A stretch of 64,000 nt of DNA, from contig JAHBTW010000006.1 in the NCBI GenBank assembly GCA_019638385.1, positions 186,001 to 250,000 of the forward strand. Direction: 5' to 3'. Origin of the DNA: Saprospiraceae bacterium (GTDB lineage: Bacteria; Bacteroidota; Bacteroidia; Chitinophagales; Saprospiraceae). The translations under genes were made by a program, and so were the position numbers. Shown here piece by piece: positions 1 to 8,653 of the stretch (the first letter of the stretch is position 1; every line of letters starts with the position of its first letter). The notes beneath the pieces were generated by a model that was not told where the DNA came from, ran no database searches, and saw only the letters and a program-made list of their open reading frames with translations.

Positions 1-1
1 C

Positions 2-1297
2 CAAAATGAAAAAGACAACCCTTTAGAGTTCAGCGATTATCTCAATGAGTACATTGCCGATGATGAGGCGTCGTATAAAACCCGCGGCGACTCCTATAAC
101 AATGATGAGGAAGACCGCCGGCTGCCCGTTGCCATAGAGAACACGTTTCACGACTACTTAGAGCAACAGGTAGGGATGATGGAATTGGATAATCCCCGGC
201 AGGAAGCCATTGCCCGGCAAATTATCGGCAGCATTGACGACGACGGATACCTGCGCCGCGAACCCTCCGCTATTTTAGATGACCTCTTGTTTTCACAAAA
301 CATCAGCACAGACGAAGCCGAAATTGAAACCATTCTCAAAAAAATACAACGCTTCGACCCGCCCGGCATCGGCGCCCGCTCCCTGCAAGAATGCCTGTTG
401 CTTCAGTTGGAAGGCCGCATGGATCGGGAAGGCGCCTCCCTCGTAGAAAAATTTGCCATTCAACTCGCCATCAGGATACTCCGGGATCACTTCGACGAGT
501 TCACAAAAAAACACTACGACAAACTTCAACGCCTGCTCGACATTGACGAAGAAGACCTCAAGGAGGCCATTGATGAAATTCTCAAACTCAATCCCAAGCC
601 CGCCGGCGCTTTTGTGAGCGATGCTAGCGCCTCCCAACAATACATCATCCCCGACTTTTTATTGTCGAACAATGACGGCGAACTCGAACTCACTCTCAAC
701 GCCCGCAACGCCCCCGACCTGCGCATCAGCGACCACTACAAAGACATGCTGCGCGCTTACAAACGCACGGCCCAGGGCCGCCGCCCCAATGTCCGCGAAC
801 GAGAAGCCATCCTGTTCATTAAACAAAAAATAGACTCTGCCAAGTGGTTCATTGACGCCATACAACAGCGCCAGGATACCATGTACCGCACCATGTACGC
901 CATCCTGCAATACCAGTACGATTACTTCCTCGGCGGCGACGATCGCAGGCTGCGCCCCATGATTCTCAAGGACATTGCCGAAGTGACCGGCTTAGACATC
1001 TCCACCGTGTCGAGGGTGGTAAACAGCAAATTCGTGCAAACAGAATTCGGCACCCGCCGCCTCAAAGACTTTTTTTCCGAATCGCTGCAAAACAGCGAAG
1101 GAGAGGAAGTATCTACCCTGGAAGTAAAAAAAATACTCTCCGACCTCATCTCCGCAGAAAGCAAACGCAAGCCGCTTTCCGATGAAAAACTCACTGAACT
1201 GCTCACTGAAAAAGGCTACAACATCGCGCGCCGTACGGTGGCTAAGTACCGCGAGCAACTCAACATTCCGGTGGCTAGGTTGCGCAAGGAATTGTAA
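2..1297 (+). CDS. rpoN: RNA polymerase sigma-54 factor (5' truncated by window edge)
   Basis: Alternative sigma factor that directs RNA polymerase to -24/-12 promoters and needs an AAA+ activator. The frame is open from base 2, so about 431 C-terminal residues are present and the N-terminal activator-interacting region is partly outside the window. The core-binding domain is followed by a helix-turn-helix with LKDIAEVTGLDISTVSRVV. The RpoN box ARRTVAKYREQ lies about ten residues from the end and reads -24 promoter DNA. The first ATG inside the window (176) is internal and should not be used as the start. No activator gene is visible nearby. Certain as to family. Confidence 0.96.
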   Translation, partial: QNEKDNPLEFSDYLNEYIADDEASYKTRGDSYNNDEEDRRLPVAIENTFHDYLEQQVGMMELDNPRQEAIARQIIGSIDDDGYLRREPSAILDDLLFSQNISTDEAEIETILKKIQRFDPPGIGARSLQECLLLQLEGRMDREGASLVEKFAIQLAIRILRDHFDEFTKKHYDKLQRLLDIDEEDLKEAIDEILKLNPKPAGAFVSDASASQQYIIPDFLLSNNDGELELTLNARNAPDLRISDHYKDMLRAYKRTAQGRRPNVREREAILFIKQKIDSAKWFIDAIQQRQDTMYRTMYAILQYQYDYFLGGDDRRLRPMILKDIAEVTGLDISTVSRVVNSKFVQTEFGTRRLKDFFSESLQNSEGEEVSTLEVKKILSDLISAESKRKPLSDEKLTELLTEKGYNIARRTVAKYREQLNIPVARLRKEL

Positions 1298-1351
1298 ACA
1301 GCAGCGCCGACTTGACTAAACTGAAATCTCGAAATCAAAAACCATTTACCA

Positions 1352-1780
1352 ATGAAATACACAACGTGCTTATTTATCCTCTGCACTTTCTATGCAACGG
1401 GCGCACTCGCCCAATCGCCCCTCGGCGTCTGGAAAACCATAGACGACAAAAACGGCGAGGCCAAATCGCACATCGAAATTTATGAAAAAGGCGGCAAGCT
1501 ACACGGCAAGGTGTTGCGGCTGCTGATTAAACCGTCCGATACCCGCTGCGAAAAATGCAAGGGCAACAAAAAAGACCAACTCATTGTGGGTATGGATGTG
1601 ATAGAGGACCTGGCGGCCCAGGACGGCATGTGGAAAGGCGGAAAAATTCTCGATCCGGAGAGTGGCAACGAGTACACTTGCAGCATCTGGTTTGAAAAAG
1701 GCAACAAGGATGAGTTGCGCCTGCGCGGCAAACACTGGACGGGGCTGTACCGCACACAAACCTGGTACAGGGTGAAGTGA
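1352..1780 (+). CDS. DUF2147 family secreted protein
   Basis: 142 residues with a Sec signal peptide (first about 20 residues, ending in ALAQ), so periplasmic or exported. The mature part begins with GVWKTIDDKNGEAKSHIEIYE and has the family's RCEKCKG and LIVGMDVIEDL segments, then a C-terminal YRTQTWYRV strand. DUF2147 proteins are small beta-rich proteins of unknown function, common in Bacteroidota. It follows rpoN by 54 bases on the same strand and could be co-transcribed. The function is not known. Confidence 0.85.
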   Translation: MKYTTCLFILCTFYATGALAQSPLGVWKTIDDKNGEAKSHIEIYEKGGKLHGKVLRLLIKPSDTRCEKCKGNKKDQLIVGMDVIEDLAAQDGMWKGGKILDPESGNEYTCSIWFEKGNKDELRLRGKHWTGLYRTQTWYRVK

Positions 1781-1843
1781 TTGCTCCAAACTTTAACAGT
1801 GCAGGAACAATAAGCGGCGCAGCGCTAAGGTTTTATAGGCATT

Positions 1844-2119
1844 ATGATTACGAAATTTCATCAGCCACTAAAATCTGCTCGTATGCATCAAACCTGTACA
1901 CGCAACGATCTGCTCCGTTTCATTTATCGGGAGACAACGGTCTCTGAAAATTTGGCGATTCGCGAGGCGCTTTCCGAGGACCTGCTCCTTCGGGAAGCTT
2001 ATCAAGACCTCTACGGCGGCTATTCGCAATTGCCAAAAGCTACCTTCAGCCCTGCTCCGGCAGTGGTGCGCAACATTTTGCATTACAGTGCAACTACCGC
2101 TTTTGAGAGGCAGTTCTAA
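1844..2119 (+). CDS. small conserved hypothetical protein
   Basis: 91 residues, or 78 if the in-frame ATG at 1883 is the true start; the second start fits better because the first 13 residues look unstructured. The protein is mostly helical and acidic (LLRFIYRETTVSENLAIREAL). The C-terminal part is proline-rich (FSPAPAVVRNILHYS). It has no signal peptide or membrane segment. Short proteins of this pattern occur in many Bacteroidota without assigned function. A strong terminator follows directly, which supports it being an expressed gene. No function proposed. Confidence 0.65.
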   Translation: MITKFHQPLKSARMHQTCTRNDLLRFIYRETTVSENLAIREALSEDLLLREAYQDLYGGYSQLPKATFSPAPAVVRNILHYSATTAFERQF

Positions 2120-2143
2120 CCGAAGAAACTACGCAGTATAATG

Positions 2144-2190
2144 AAGCCTCCGGCGCCATACAAGGTGTGTCGGAGGCTTTGTTTTTTTAT
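2144..2190 (+). terminator. Rho-independent terminator after the small protein gene
   Basis: Nine-base arms AAGCCTCCG (2144-2152) and CGGAGGCTT (2171-2179) enclose an 18-base loop and are followed by a T-rich run up to 2190. It separates the plus-strand unit ending at 2119 from the convergent PLP-enzyme gene. Confidence 0.8.
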
Positions 2191-2208
2191 GTTTTGAGGC
2201 AACGGCCT

Positions 2209-3462
2209 TCAGAGTAAATCCATTATTAAGGCAGGGCGGGGCGCCGCATGTGCGTTGACCTCCTCTACTGCATCCAATGCCTGCCCGATATCCCAAATCA
2301 GATCCTCCACATTTTCTATACCGATGGATAAGCGTACGAGATTGGGCGTGATGCCCATAGACGCCCGTTCCTGAGGCGGTATGCCGGCGTGCGTCATGGT
2401 TGCGGGGTGTTGGGCCAGCGATTCCGTGCTGCCGAGGCTCACGGCCAATTTCGGGATGTGTAAATGATTGAGGAATACAAATGCCTCTTTTTCTCCGCCC
2501 TTTACTTCAAATGCCACCATGGCGCCGGGCGAGAGACATTGCCGTTTATAAATCTCATATCTGCGGCCATCGCTTTCGTCAAGCAGGCCGAGATAGTGGA
2601 CTCTTTCTACCTTGGGATGCTGTGCCAAATAACGGGCTATCACCCATGCATTTTCGGTTTGTTGTTCCATGCGGAGTTTTAGGGTCTCCAGGCTGCGTAG
2701 CAGAAGCCACGCCGTCCAGGGGCCTGCCATGGTGCCCAAAAAGGTCCGCAGGGTTTTCACCCGATGAATGAGCGCGGCAGAACCGAGACATGCACCCGCA
2801 ATCACGTCGCTGTGCCCGCCGATGTATTTGGTAGCGGAGTACAGTACCAGATCGGCGCCAAACTGGAGCGGGTGTTGAAAAACCGGGCCGAGATAGGTAT
2901 TGTCCACCGCCACTATGATGCGTTTTTCAGGCGTAGAGAACAGGTCGGCTATGCGGCGCATGGCGGTCAAGTCGGTGAGGCAATTGGTAGGGTTGCCCGG
3001 AGTTTCCAAAAAGATCATGGCGAGCCGGTCTTTTTTGCCGGAGCGTTCTATCAGAGCGACGAGGTCGTTTTCCTCCATTTCCGCGTTGAAGCCCAATGCC
3101 TCTATTCCAAATTGGGTGAGTATGCCCGAAATCAGGTGCATGGTACCGCCGTAAAGCGGATTGCTGTGCAGCAGTACATCGCCCGGTCGCAAAAACTCGA
3201 ACAGCGTAGTGGAAATGGCCGACATGCCGCTGTCGAAAGAAGCGCAAGCCTCGGCGCCGTCCCACAGCGTCAGGCGTTCTTCCAATACCTCCAGGTCAGG
3301 GTTGTTGAGGCGGCTGTAAATCAGCCCCATTTCCTCTCCCGGGTTGGGATCGCGCAGACCGTAGGCCAGCTCAAAATGCGCCTTGCCCTCCTCCGCCGTG
3401 CGGAATACAAAGGTGGACGTTTGAAATATCGGACACTTGATGGCGCCTTCCGATAAAGGCAT
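2209..3462 (-). CDS. Cys/Met metabolism PLP enzyme (cystathionine gamma-synthase / methionine gamma-lyase family)
   Basis: 417 residues of a fold-type I, PLP-dependent enzyme acting on sulfur amino acids by gamma- or beta-elimination or replacement. The cofactor lysine lies in SATKYIGGHSDVIAGA. SNPLYGGTMHLI carries the phosphate-binding Tyr/Gly segment, and SLGSTESLAQHPATMTH plus LVRLSIGIENVEDLI are family signatures near the C-terminus. The N-terminus (PLSEGAIKCPIFQTS) starts about 25 residues later than I expect for this subgroup, and the upstream frame is closed by a stop at once, so the start is either genuinely short or lost. Exact substrate (cystathionine, methionine or homocysteine) cannot be read from sequence. 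Confidence 0.88.
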   Translation of the reverse strand: MPLSEGAIKCPIFQTSTFVFRTAEEGKAHFELAYGLRDPNPGEEMGLIYSRLNNPDLEVLEERLTLWDGAEACASFDSGMSAISTTLFEFLRPGDVLLHSNPLYGGTMHLISGILTQFGIEALGFNAEMEENDLVALIERSGKKDRLAMIFLETPGNPTNCLTDLTAMRRIADLFSTPEKRIIVAVDNTYLGPVFQHPLQFGADLVLYSATKYIGGHSDVIAGACLGSAALIHRVKTLRTFLGTMAGPWTAWLLLRSLETLKLRMEQQTENAWVIARYLAQHPKVERVHYLGLLDESDGRRYEIYKRQCLSPGAMVAFEVKGGEKEAFVFLNHLHIPKLAVSLGSTESLAQHPATMTHAGIPPQERASMGITPNLVRLSIGIENVEDLIWDIGQALDAVEEVNAHAAPRPALIMDLL

Positions 3463-3585
3463 ATATACGCAACAGGGACTTCTTTTCAGACTTCAAGGCA
3501 TCATTGACATGGACAACGCTAACAACTCCCCCACAAAAAGCCAATCTGTAGAAGGAAAAAAGGTGCGGAAAAATCCGGGTAAGCG

Positions 3586-5058
3586 TCATGGCGTCTCGTT
3601 TTGTTTCGGCCGGACGTGTGCGGCAAGGATGCGGCGGTTTTCCTGTTTGACCAATTCGCTTTTGCGATGGCTCCAAATTTTATCCCGGGCCTCGCGCGCA
3701 CCGTCGGCTATATTGACGATGGGATGCGGATAATCGAGGCCGGGCTGAAACTGGTAGAGTTGCTGTTCCAGAGCGCTCAGTTTCCAGGGTTCGTGCAACA
3801 GGGCATCGGGAATGCGGTGCAGTTCGGGCGCCCATTTGCGGGTAAACGCGCCGGAAGGATCATGTTGAAGGGCGTTTTTCACCGGGTTGTAGATGCGCAC
3901 CGTGTTGACGCCGGTGGTACCTGCCTGCATCTGAAACTGCGGGTAGTGTATGCCCGGCTCGTAGTCTAAAAACAACTGCGCGAGATGATACACGCCGGCC
4001 CGCCAATCCTGAAACAAATGGTGCGTGAGGAAGGATACGAGCATGGCCCTCATACGAAAGTTGATCCATCCGGTAGCGTGGAGGCAGCGCATACAGGCAT
4101 CTACGAGCGGGATGCCGGTGCGGCCTGTTTTCCAGGCTTCAAGCGCGGCCTCGTCGCTTCGGTACGGGAGGAGTTCGTAGCCCCGGTTGATGCAGGTGTG
4201 TTCGTAACTGCATTCCATTTCAAACTTCTGAATAAAATGGCAGTGCCAGCGCAGGCGGGTGAGGAAGTTTTGGTACGGCCCCTTGTGCGGCATGGCCTTC
4301 ATGGCATCGAGGGTGGTTCGGTATGCCTGTCGCACGCTGATGTTGCCCCAGGCGAGGTAGGGCGAGAGGCGGCTGCAGGATGTGCGGCTTTCGAGCGGTT
4401 TGGATATATGTTTGGAATAATGGATGCCCCGGCCGCTGAGGAAGGAGTGCAGGTAGCGCCAGGCATAAGATTCGCCTGCCGGCTGAAACGCATCGGGATA
4501 GACGCTCCAAGAGGCTTCCAGCGCTTCGGGCAGCAAGAAAGGGTGACTCCAGTCGGGGGCGGATGCCGTGCCGAAAGTGTTGTGTACGATTGGCTGATGC
4601 ATGGCGGCGTACCATGCCTTGTCCCATCCTGCGCGGTTGCGGGCGCCGCGCAAGATGCCGTCGCGTTGGCATTCCTGCCAAAGGACGCCCTCCTGATCGA
4701 ACAGTTTTTTCACGGCCTTATCGCGGTTCCAGGTGGCTTGTGTGCCGCTTTCGCGATAGCCGTACACCGTCCTGACCTCAAAGTCTTGCAGCAGCCGGCG
4801 CATCACCGCTTCCGCATCGCCGTAGCATGTTGTCACTTTCCGGCCGACGGGCGCGAACCGGCGGTTCATGTCGGCAATAGAATGATATTGGAATTGCAAA
4901 TGCCGCAACGCGGTATCGGGGGCTTGCAGCAGGGCCGGTTCAAACAAAAACAGCATCAGATAAGGCAGCCCGGCCGTTTCCGCCAGGTGCAGCGGCAGGT
5001 GATCCTGTGTGCGCAGGTCGCGCTTAAGCCAAACGAGATTGATTTGCTGTTTTGCCAT
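3586..5058 (-). CDS. deoxyribodipyrimidine photolyase / cryptochrome family
   Basis: 490 residues. The N-terminal Rossmann-like domain (NLVWLKRDLRTQDHLPL) is the antenna-binding domain. The C-terminal FAD-binding domain carries GIPLVDACMRCLHATGWINFRMR-type sequence, FLTHHLFQDWRAG, and the asparagine-containing segment TTGVNTVRIYNPVKN. Photolyases use blue light and FADH- to split UV-induced pyrimidine dimers. Length and domain order fit a full-length enzyme. The first ATG gives a standard N-terminus. Whether it acts on CPD or 6-4 lesions, or is a cryptochrome, is not decided here. Confidence 0.9.
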   Translation of the reverse strand: MAKQQINLVWLKRDLRTQDHLPLHLAETAGLPYLMLFLFEPALLQAPDTALRHLQFQYHSIADMNRRFAPVGRKVTTCYGDAEAVMRRLLQDFEVRTVYGYRESGTQATWNRDKAVKKLFDQEGVLWQECQRDGILRGARNRAGWDKAWYAAMHQPIVHNTFGTASAPDWSHPFLLPEALEASWSVYPDAFQPAGESYAWRYLHSFLSGRGIHYSKHISKPLESRTSCSRLSPYLAWGNISVRQAYRTTLDAMKAMPHKGPYQNFLTRLRWHCHFIQKFEMECSYEHTCINRGYELLPYRSDEAALEAWKTGRTGIPLVDACMRCLHATGWINFRMRAMLVSFLTHHLFQDWRAGVYHLAQLFLDYEPGIHYPQFQMQAGTTGVNTVRIYNPVKNALQHDPSGAFTRKWAPELHRIPDALLHEPWKLSALEQQLYQFQPGLDYPHPIVNIADGAREARDKIWSHRKSELVKQENRRILAAHVRPKQNETP

Positions 5059-5206
5059 ACGTCCAGACCCGGATTGAAACCGGGCACAGGTGAAATAGAT
5101 TTTTGGGGAGATGGTTCAGGGCTATGCTCCGGTTGCACACACACACCCGCGAGCAATCACGAAAAAGCAGAAAAAAGAGTATTTTTCCACCTTCAAATCG
5201 TGTAAG

Positions 5207-5329
5207 ATGCGCAAGAGTAAACTCAGTAGATCACAACGTTCAGAGATCCTGGCCAAATGGGATGCCGGAGCCAATGCAAATGAATTATCAGAAGTGAGGA
5301 CGTCACTTCGAAGTGACATCCTCACTTGA
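5207..5329 (+). pseudogene. transposase N-terminal remnant (IS3-OrfA-like helix-turn-helix)
   Basis: A 40-residue reading frame begins MRKSKLSRSQRSEILAKWD and continues GANANELSE, which resembles the DNA-binding start of IS3/IS911-type OrfA proteins. After that the frame runs straight into the palindrome at 5292-5327 and stops, so the rest of the helix-turn-helix and the catalytic part are missing. Read as an insertion-sequence scrap interrupted by, or joined to, the palindromic repeat. The match is short, so confidence is limited. Confidence 0.4.
5292..5327. repeat. palindromic repeat, copy 1 (GTCACTTCGAAGTGAC core)
   Basis: A 36-base near-perfect palindrome: AAGTGAGGA, then a 16-base perfect core GTCACTTCGAAGTGAC, then TCCTCACTT, with one mismatched pair (5301/5318). 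The same core with GAGGAA/TTCCTC flanks occurs at 41171-41202, and half of it at 28424-28449. Confidence 0.85.
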
Positions 5330-5356
5330 TCCGTTAAGAATTTAAAAAGTAAAAAA

Positions 5357-5965
5357 ATGAATTTATTTGAAAACATCATTGACAAAACAAAGAATTGGCT
5401 ACCGAAAGACGGAACAGTGAATTATTACGGGAAATTATTACCCGCCACAGAAGCCGATTATTATCTCGACAAATTGATTGCTACGATTGAATGGCGAAAT
5501 GACGAAGCCATTATTTTTGGAAAGAAAATAATTACCAAAAGGAAAGTAGCCTGGTATGGCGAAAAAGCGTTTGAATACACCTACTCCAACATCACGAAAC
5601 ATGCACTGCCCTGGACCAAAGAATTGTTGGAGCTAAAAAACAGCATAGAACAGGAAACAGGCGAAACCTTTAATTCTTGTTTGCTCAATCTGTATCATAC
5701 CGGAGAAGAAGGAATGGCGTGGCACAGTGACGGAGAACCTGATTTGAAGAAAGACGGAGCAATCGCCTCATTGAGTTTTGGGGCAGAACGAAATTTTGCT
5801 TTTAAACACAAACAGAGCGCTGAAAAAGTAGCGCTTATTTTAGAACACGGTAGCCTTTTAGTTATGAAAGGCGTCACACAGACGTATTGGTTGCATCGCC
5901 TTCCGCCTACCAAACGCATTACAAAACCGAGGGTAAACCTGACGTTCAGGACGATCATAGATTAA
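5357..5965 (+). CDS. AlkB-like 2-oxoglutarate/Fe(II) dioxygenase
   Basis: 202 residues. AlkB enzymes remove alkyl groups from bases oxidatively. The iron ligands are seen as HSDGEPD (His-x-Asp) and the distal His in YWLHRLPPTKR. The 2-oxoglutarate-binding arginine motif is RVNLTFR at the C-terminus. The substrate loop NLYHTGEEGMAWHSDGE is typical of the plant/animal ALKBH2/3-like branch of bacterial AlkB. The gene is clearly more AT-rich than its neighbours, which points to transfer or weak selection. It sits just after the transposase scrap and palindrome. Function confident; substrate range not. Confidence 0.9.
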   Translation: MNLFENIIDKTKNWLPKDGTVNYYGKLLPATEADYYLDKLIATIEWRNDEAIIFGKKIITKRKVAWYGEKAFEYTYSNITKHALPWTKELLELKNSIEQETGETFNSCLLNLYHTGEEGMAWHSDGEPDLKKDGAIASLSFGAERNFAFKHKQSAEKVALILEHGSLLVMKGVTQTYWLHRLPPTKRITKPRVNLTFRTIID

Positions 5966-6050
5966 CCCGAAAGTTTTGATGACAATCAACCAAGTTGCGC
6001 CTTTTTCCTACTTTTGAAAAAATCTTTTCAAAACATCAAAACAAAGCAGC

Positions 6051-6524
6051 ATGAAAGCAACAACACAGGTGGCCAATCGCTTTCGGGAGGTACTGTTGAA
6101 CGGTGAATGGGTAGTGAACACGAACTTTAAGGCCCAATTATCGGACCTGACCTGGGAACAGGCTACCCATAAGATAGGGAATTTAAACACCATCGCACTG
6201 CTTACTTTCCACATACATTACTACATAGGCGGCGTATTGAATGTGTTGGAAGGCGGCACGCTCGACATCAAAGACAAATACAGCTTTGATCTTGAGCCGA
6301 TTCAATCGCAGGAAGACTGGGATGCGCTGCGGAATCGATTGTTCCGCGATTCCGAACGGTATGCCGATTTGGTGGAACAAATGCCGGAGGAGCGGTTACA
6401 CGAAGTTTTTGTGGATGAAAAATACGGCAATTATCAGCGGAATCTCGATGCCATGATTGAGCATAGCTACTACCATCTGGGGCAAATTGTGATGCTGAAA
6501 AAATTACTGCCGGCCGGGGTATGA
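6051..6524 (+). CDS. DinB-like four-helix protein (DUF1572-type)
   Basis: 157 residues, all-helical, with the DinB/YfiT pattern of metal-ligand histidines: one in LLTFHIHYYIGG and the last pair region in IEHSYYHLGQI. Members of this superfamily bind a divalent metal and some are thiol transferases, but this branch has no assigned reaction. A -7 element TACTTTTG at 6009-6016 lies at a suitable distance upstream of the ATG. The gene ends 61 bases before kynA, so read-through is possible. Confidence 0.75.
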   Translation: MKATTQVANRFREVLLNGEWVVNTNFKAQLSDLTWEQATHKIGNLNTIALLTFHIHYYIGGVLNVLEGGTLDIKDKYSFDLEPIQSQEDWDALRNRLFRDSERYADLVEQMPEERLHEVFVDEKYGNYQRNLDAMIEHSYYHLGQIVMLKKLLPAGV

Positions 6525-6539
6525 AAAGCGCCGCCATAA

Positions 6540-6553
6540 CTCGCAGCTCGCAG
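6540..6553 (+). repeat. heptanucleotide tandem repeat (2 units) upstream of kynA
   Basis: Two CTCGCAG units followed by CTACCTAAATAG. The same unit occurs seven times at 20468-20516 and as a four-unit degenerate array at 32945-32972. All three arrays lie shortly upstream of a start codon. Confidence 0.6.
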
Positions 6554-6585
6554 CTACCTAAATAGTTCCAACCAAAACTGACATC

Positions 6586-7641
6586 ATGCATATCTCCGAC
6601 CAGGGCATTTATTACGGCGACTACCTGCAATTGGATAAAATCCTCTCCGCACAAGATCTGGAAAGCGAAAAAGCGGGCCGCCCGGCCCACGACGAAATGC
6701 TTTTCATCGTCACGCATCAGGCATACGAGCTGTGGTTCCGGCAAATCATACACGAGATTGAGTCCATCCTCAGCCTCTTTGAGCAGCCGGTCATTCCCGA
6801 CAACTCGCCCGATTTTTATACCATCTTCCACCGCCTCAGCCGGGTGAAAACCATCCTGCAACTGTTGGTGAAACAGATAGACGTGATGGAAACCATGACA
6901 CCGCTCGATTTCCTCGATTTTCGCAACCTCCTGCGCCCGGCATCCGGCTTCCAGAGTGTGCAGTTTAAAATTGTGGAAGCAGCCCTCGGCCTCAAGCAGC
7001 CCGACCGCCACGGCGAACTGTACTACATCTCGCAACTCCGCCCCCAGGACGCTGCCGTGATACAACGCATCGAAGGCCGCCGCTCTTTGCTGGAACTCAC
7101 CAACGAATGGCTCGAACGGATGCCCTTCTTCCGGGAGGAGGCTTTCTGGGGGCAATATGCGCCGATTTTTCCGCCCGCCGACGGGGCGCCGCATCCGTTT
7201 TGGTCGGATTATTATCAGCTCTACGAGCAGAGCCTTCAGGCCAATGAACGCGGCAATCTCAGGCAGTTTGAGCGCTTTTTTCTCGCCGACGACGACAAGC
7301 AGGGAAAGCTCAGTTTCGAGGCGCGCCGCAATGCGCTTTTCATCATGCTGTACCGCGATTTTCCGCTGCTCCACCTCCCTTTTCAGTACCTCAGCCTGCT
7401 GTTAGACATGGACGAGCTGATGTCCACCTGGCGATTCCGACACATCAATATGGTCAACCGCATCATCGGGCTGCGCACAGGCACCGGCGGCAGTACCGGC
7501 AAAGATTACCTGAAAGCCGCCCTCGACCGGCACTATATTTTCAATGAAATAGCAGGCTTGACCACCTTCCTCATCGAGCGCAGCAACCTGCCCGTTCTGC
7601 CGGTAGATGTGCAGCGGCGGCTCGGCTTTGCGGCGGGATGA
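6586..7641 (+). CDS. kynA: tryptophan 2,3-dioxygenase
   Basis: 351 residues of a cytosolic heme enzyme that opens the indole ring of tryptophan to N-formylkynurenine, the first step of the kynurenine pathway. GIYYGDYLQLDKIL and THQAYELWFRQIIHE are the family's N-terminal substrate-pocket motifs. RFRHINMVNRIIG contains the proximal heme histidine. TGTGGSTGKDYLK is the loop that closes over the substrate amino and carboxyl groups. The protein is longer than the roughly 280-residue proteobacterial form and similar to the Bacteroidota/animal type. No other kynurenine genes (kynB, kynU, kmo) are in the window. Confidence 0.96.
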   Translation: MHISDQGIYYGDYLQLDKILSAQDLESEKAGRPAHDEMLFIVTHQAYELWFRQIIHEIESILSLFEQPVIPDNSPDFYTIFHRLSRVKTILQLLVKQIDVMETMTPLDFLDFRNLLRPASGFQSVQFKIVEAALGLKQPDRHGELYYISQLRPQDAAVIQRIEGRRSLLELTNEWLERMPFFREEAFWGQYAPIFPPADGAPHPFWSDYYQLYEQSLQANERGNLRQFERFFLADDDKQGKLSFEARRNALFIMLYRDFPLLHLPFQYLSLLLDMDELMSTWRFRHINMVNRIIGLRTGTGGSTGKDYLKAALDRHYIFNEIAGLTTFLIERSNLPVLPVDVQRRLGFAAG

Positions 7642-7649
7642 GATGGGAA

Positions 7650-8603
7650 TTACTTCAACCCCAAGCCCTCCCGGAGCGGGCTGTCGGCGGCGGCGTTGTG
7701 TTGCCAATAATCATCCAGCAAAAGATGGGTGCGGCGCGCAACGGTGCGGCGATTCACCTGATCGAAACCCGGATATTCGTCGGTCCACCCGGCGATGAGA
7801 TGCGGCGGCGCCTGCTCAAAAACGATTTCTAAGGTGCGATCGAGCGCAGGAAAGTACAAGCGGTAAGCCTGAAGTTGTTGGCCGGAAAAATCTTCGCCGG
7901 CGTAGGCCGTCAGGGAAGCGGCGACCTCCAACGGCTTGAATGCTTTGTGCAATAACCGCGCAATGGTCGCACCCGGCAATACCTGCATTTTTCCGGTAGG
8001 CAAATTTTGCGGGTGCATGCGGATGCGATTGAACAACTCATCTTCGAGAACGACCGCCGGCACGGTTTCCTCGCTATCTGCTTCGCCTTCAAAATAGGAG
8101 CGCACCTGAACGCGGTAGCCCTGCTCGCCGAGGTTGATTTGCATAAAGGTTTGCCCGCACCAGTCCTGACTGCTGTGCGTCACCTTGAGCGTATGCGGAT
8201 GCGCCTTTACATCCACCGGCGAAAAAACGGATGTCATAATGGAATAATCATATACGCCCGTCGTGAACCGGGAAATGAGATTGGTTTTGAGCACCGGTAT
8301 GGAGTTGGGGTTTTGATAACGGTCGTTTTTCACCTGCTTGTCGGTGAGAAAATCTTCCGTGACCATGATCAAAACGACCTCGCCGGGATGCACGTCGCGG
8401 TAGCGGTGTTGTTGCAAAGCGAAGCGGCTGATCTCCGCTTTGCCCTGATACCAGTACGGTCCGAGCTTAGGAGCGTTTTCAGTATTGGTCCACACGGCGG
8501 GAAGCGCAGCGGGCGCATCCGGTTGGGAAGCAGCAGGCGCCGGAGCGGGGCCGCATTGGAAAAGCGCCACGGCGAGCGCAGTCAGGAACAGGAAACGAAA
8601 CAT
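7650..8603 (-). CDS. lipoprotein of unknown function
   Basis: 317 residues from the ATG at 8603; a longer frame exists only from a TTG. The ATG is preferred because AAGGAAAA lies just upstream and it starts the signal peptide MFRFLFLTALAVALFQCG. That peptide has a lipobox ending in Cys 16 or so, so the protein is lipid-anchored. An Ala/Pro-rich linker follows, then a beta-rich domain with AVWTNTENAPKLGPYWYQGK and THSSQDWCGQTFMQINL. Relatives in Bacteroidota are sometimes labelled septum-formation inhibitor Maf, but nothing here resembles the Maf pyrophosphatase. Convergent with kynA, with only 8 bases between them. Confidence 0.7.
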   Translation of the reverse strand: MFRFLFLTALAVALFQCGPAPAPAASQPDAPAALPAVWTNTENAPKLGPYWYQGKAEISRFALQQHRYRDVHPGEVVLIMVTEDFLTDKQVKNDRYQNPNSIPVLKTNLISRFTTGVYDYSIMTSVFSPVDVKAHPHTLKVTHSSQDWCGQTFMQINLGEQGYRVQVRSYFEGEADSEETVPAVVLEDELFNRIRMHPQNLPTGKMQVLPGATIARLLHKAFKPLEVAASLTAYAGEDFSGQQLQAYRLYFPALDRTLEIVFEQAPPHLIAGWTDEYPGFDQVNRRTVARRTHLLLDDYWQHNAAADSPLREGLGLK

Positions 8604-8653
8604 AATCGAGTTTTCCTTACCAAACAAACGAGCCGGGAAATAGATGTTGGAAT

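Noticed and set aside
3985..5205. 406-residue plus-strand open frame
   Set aside because: Antisense to the photolyase gene and without a domain.
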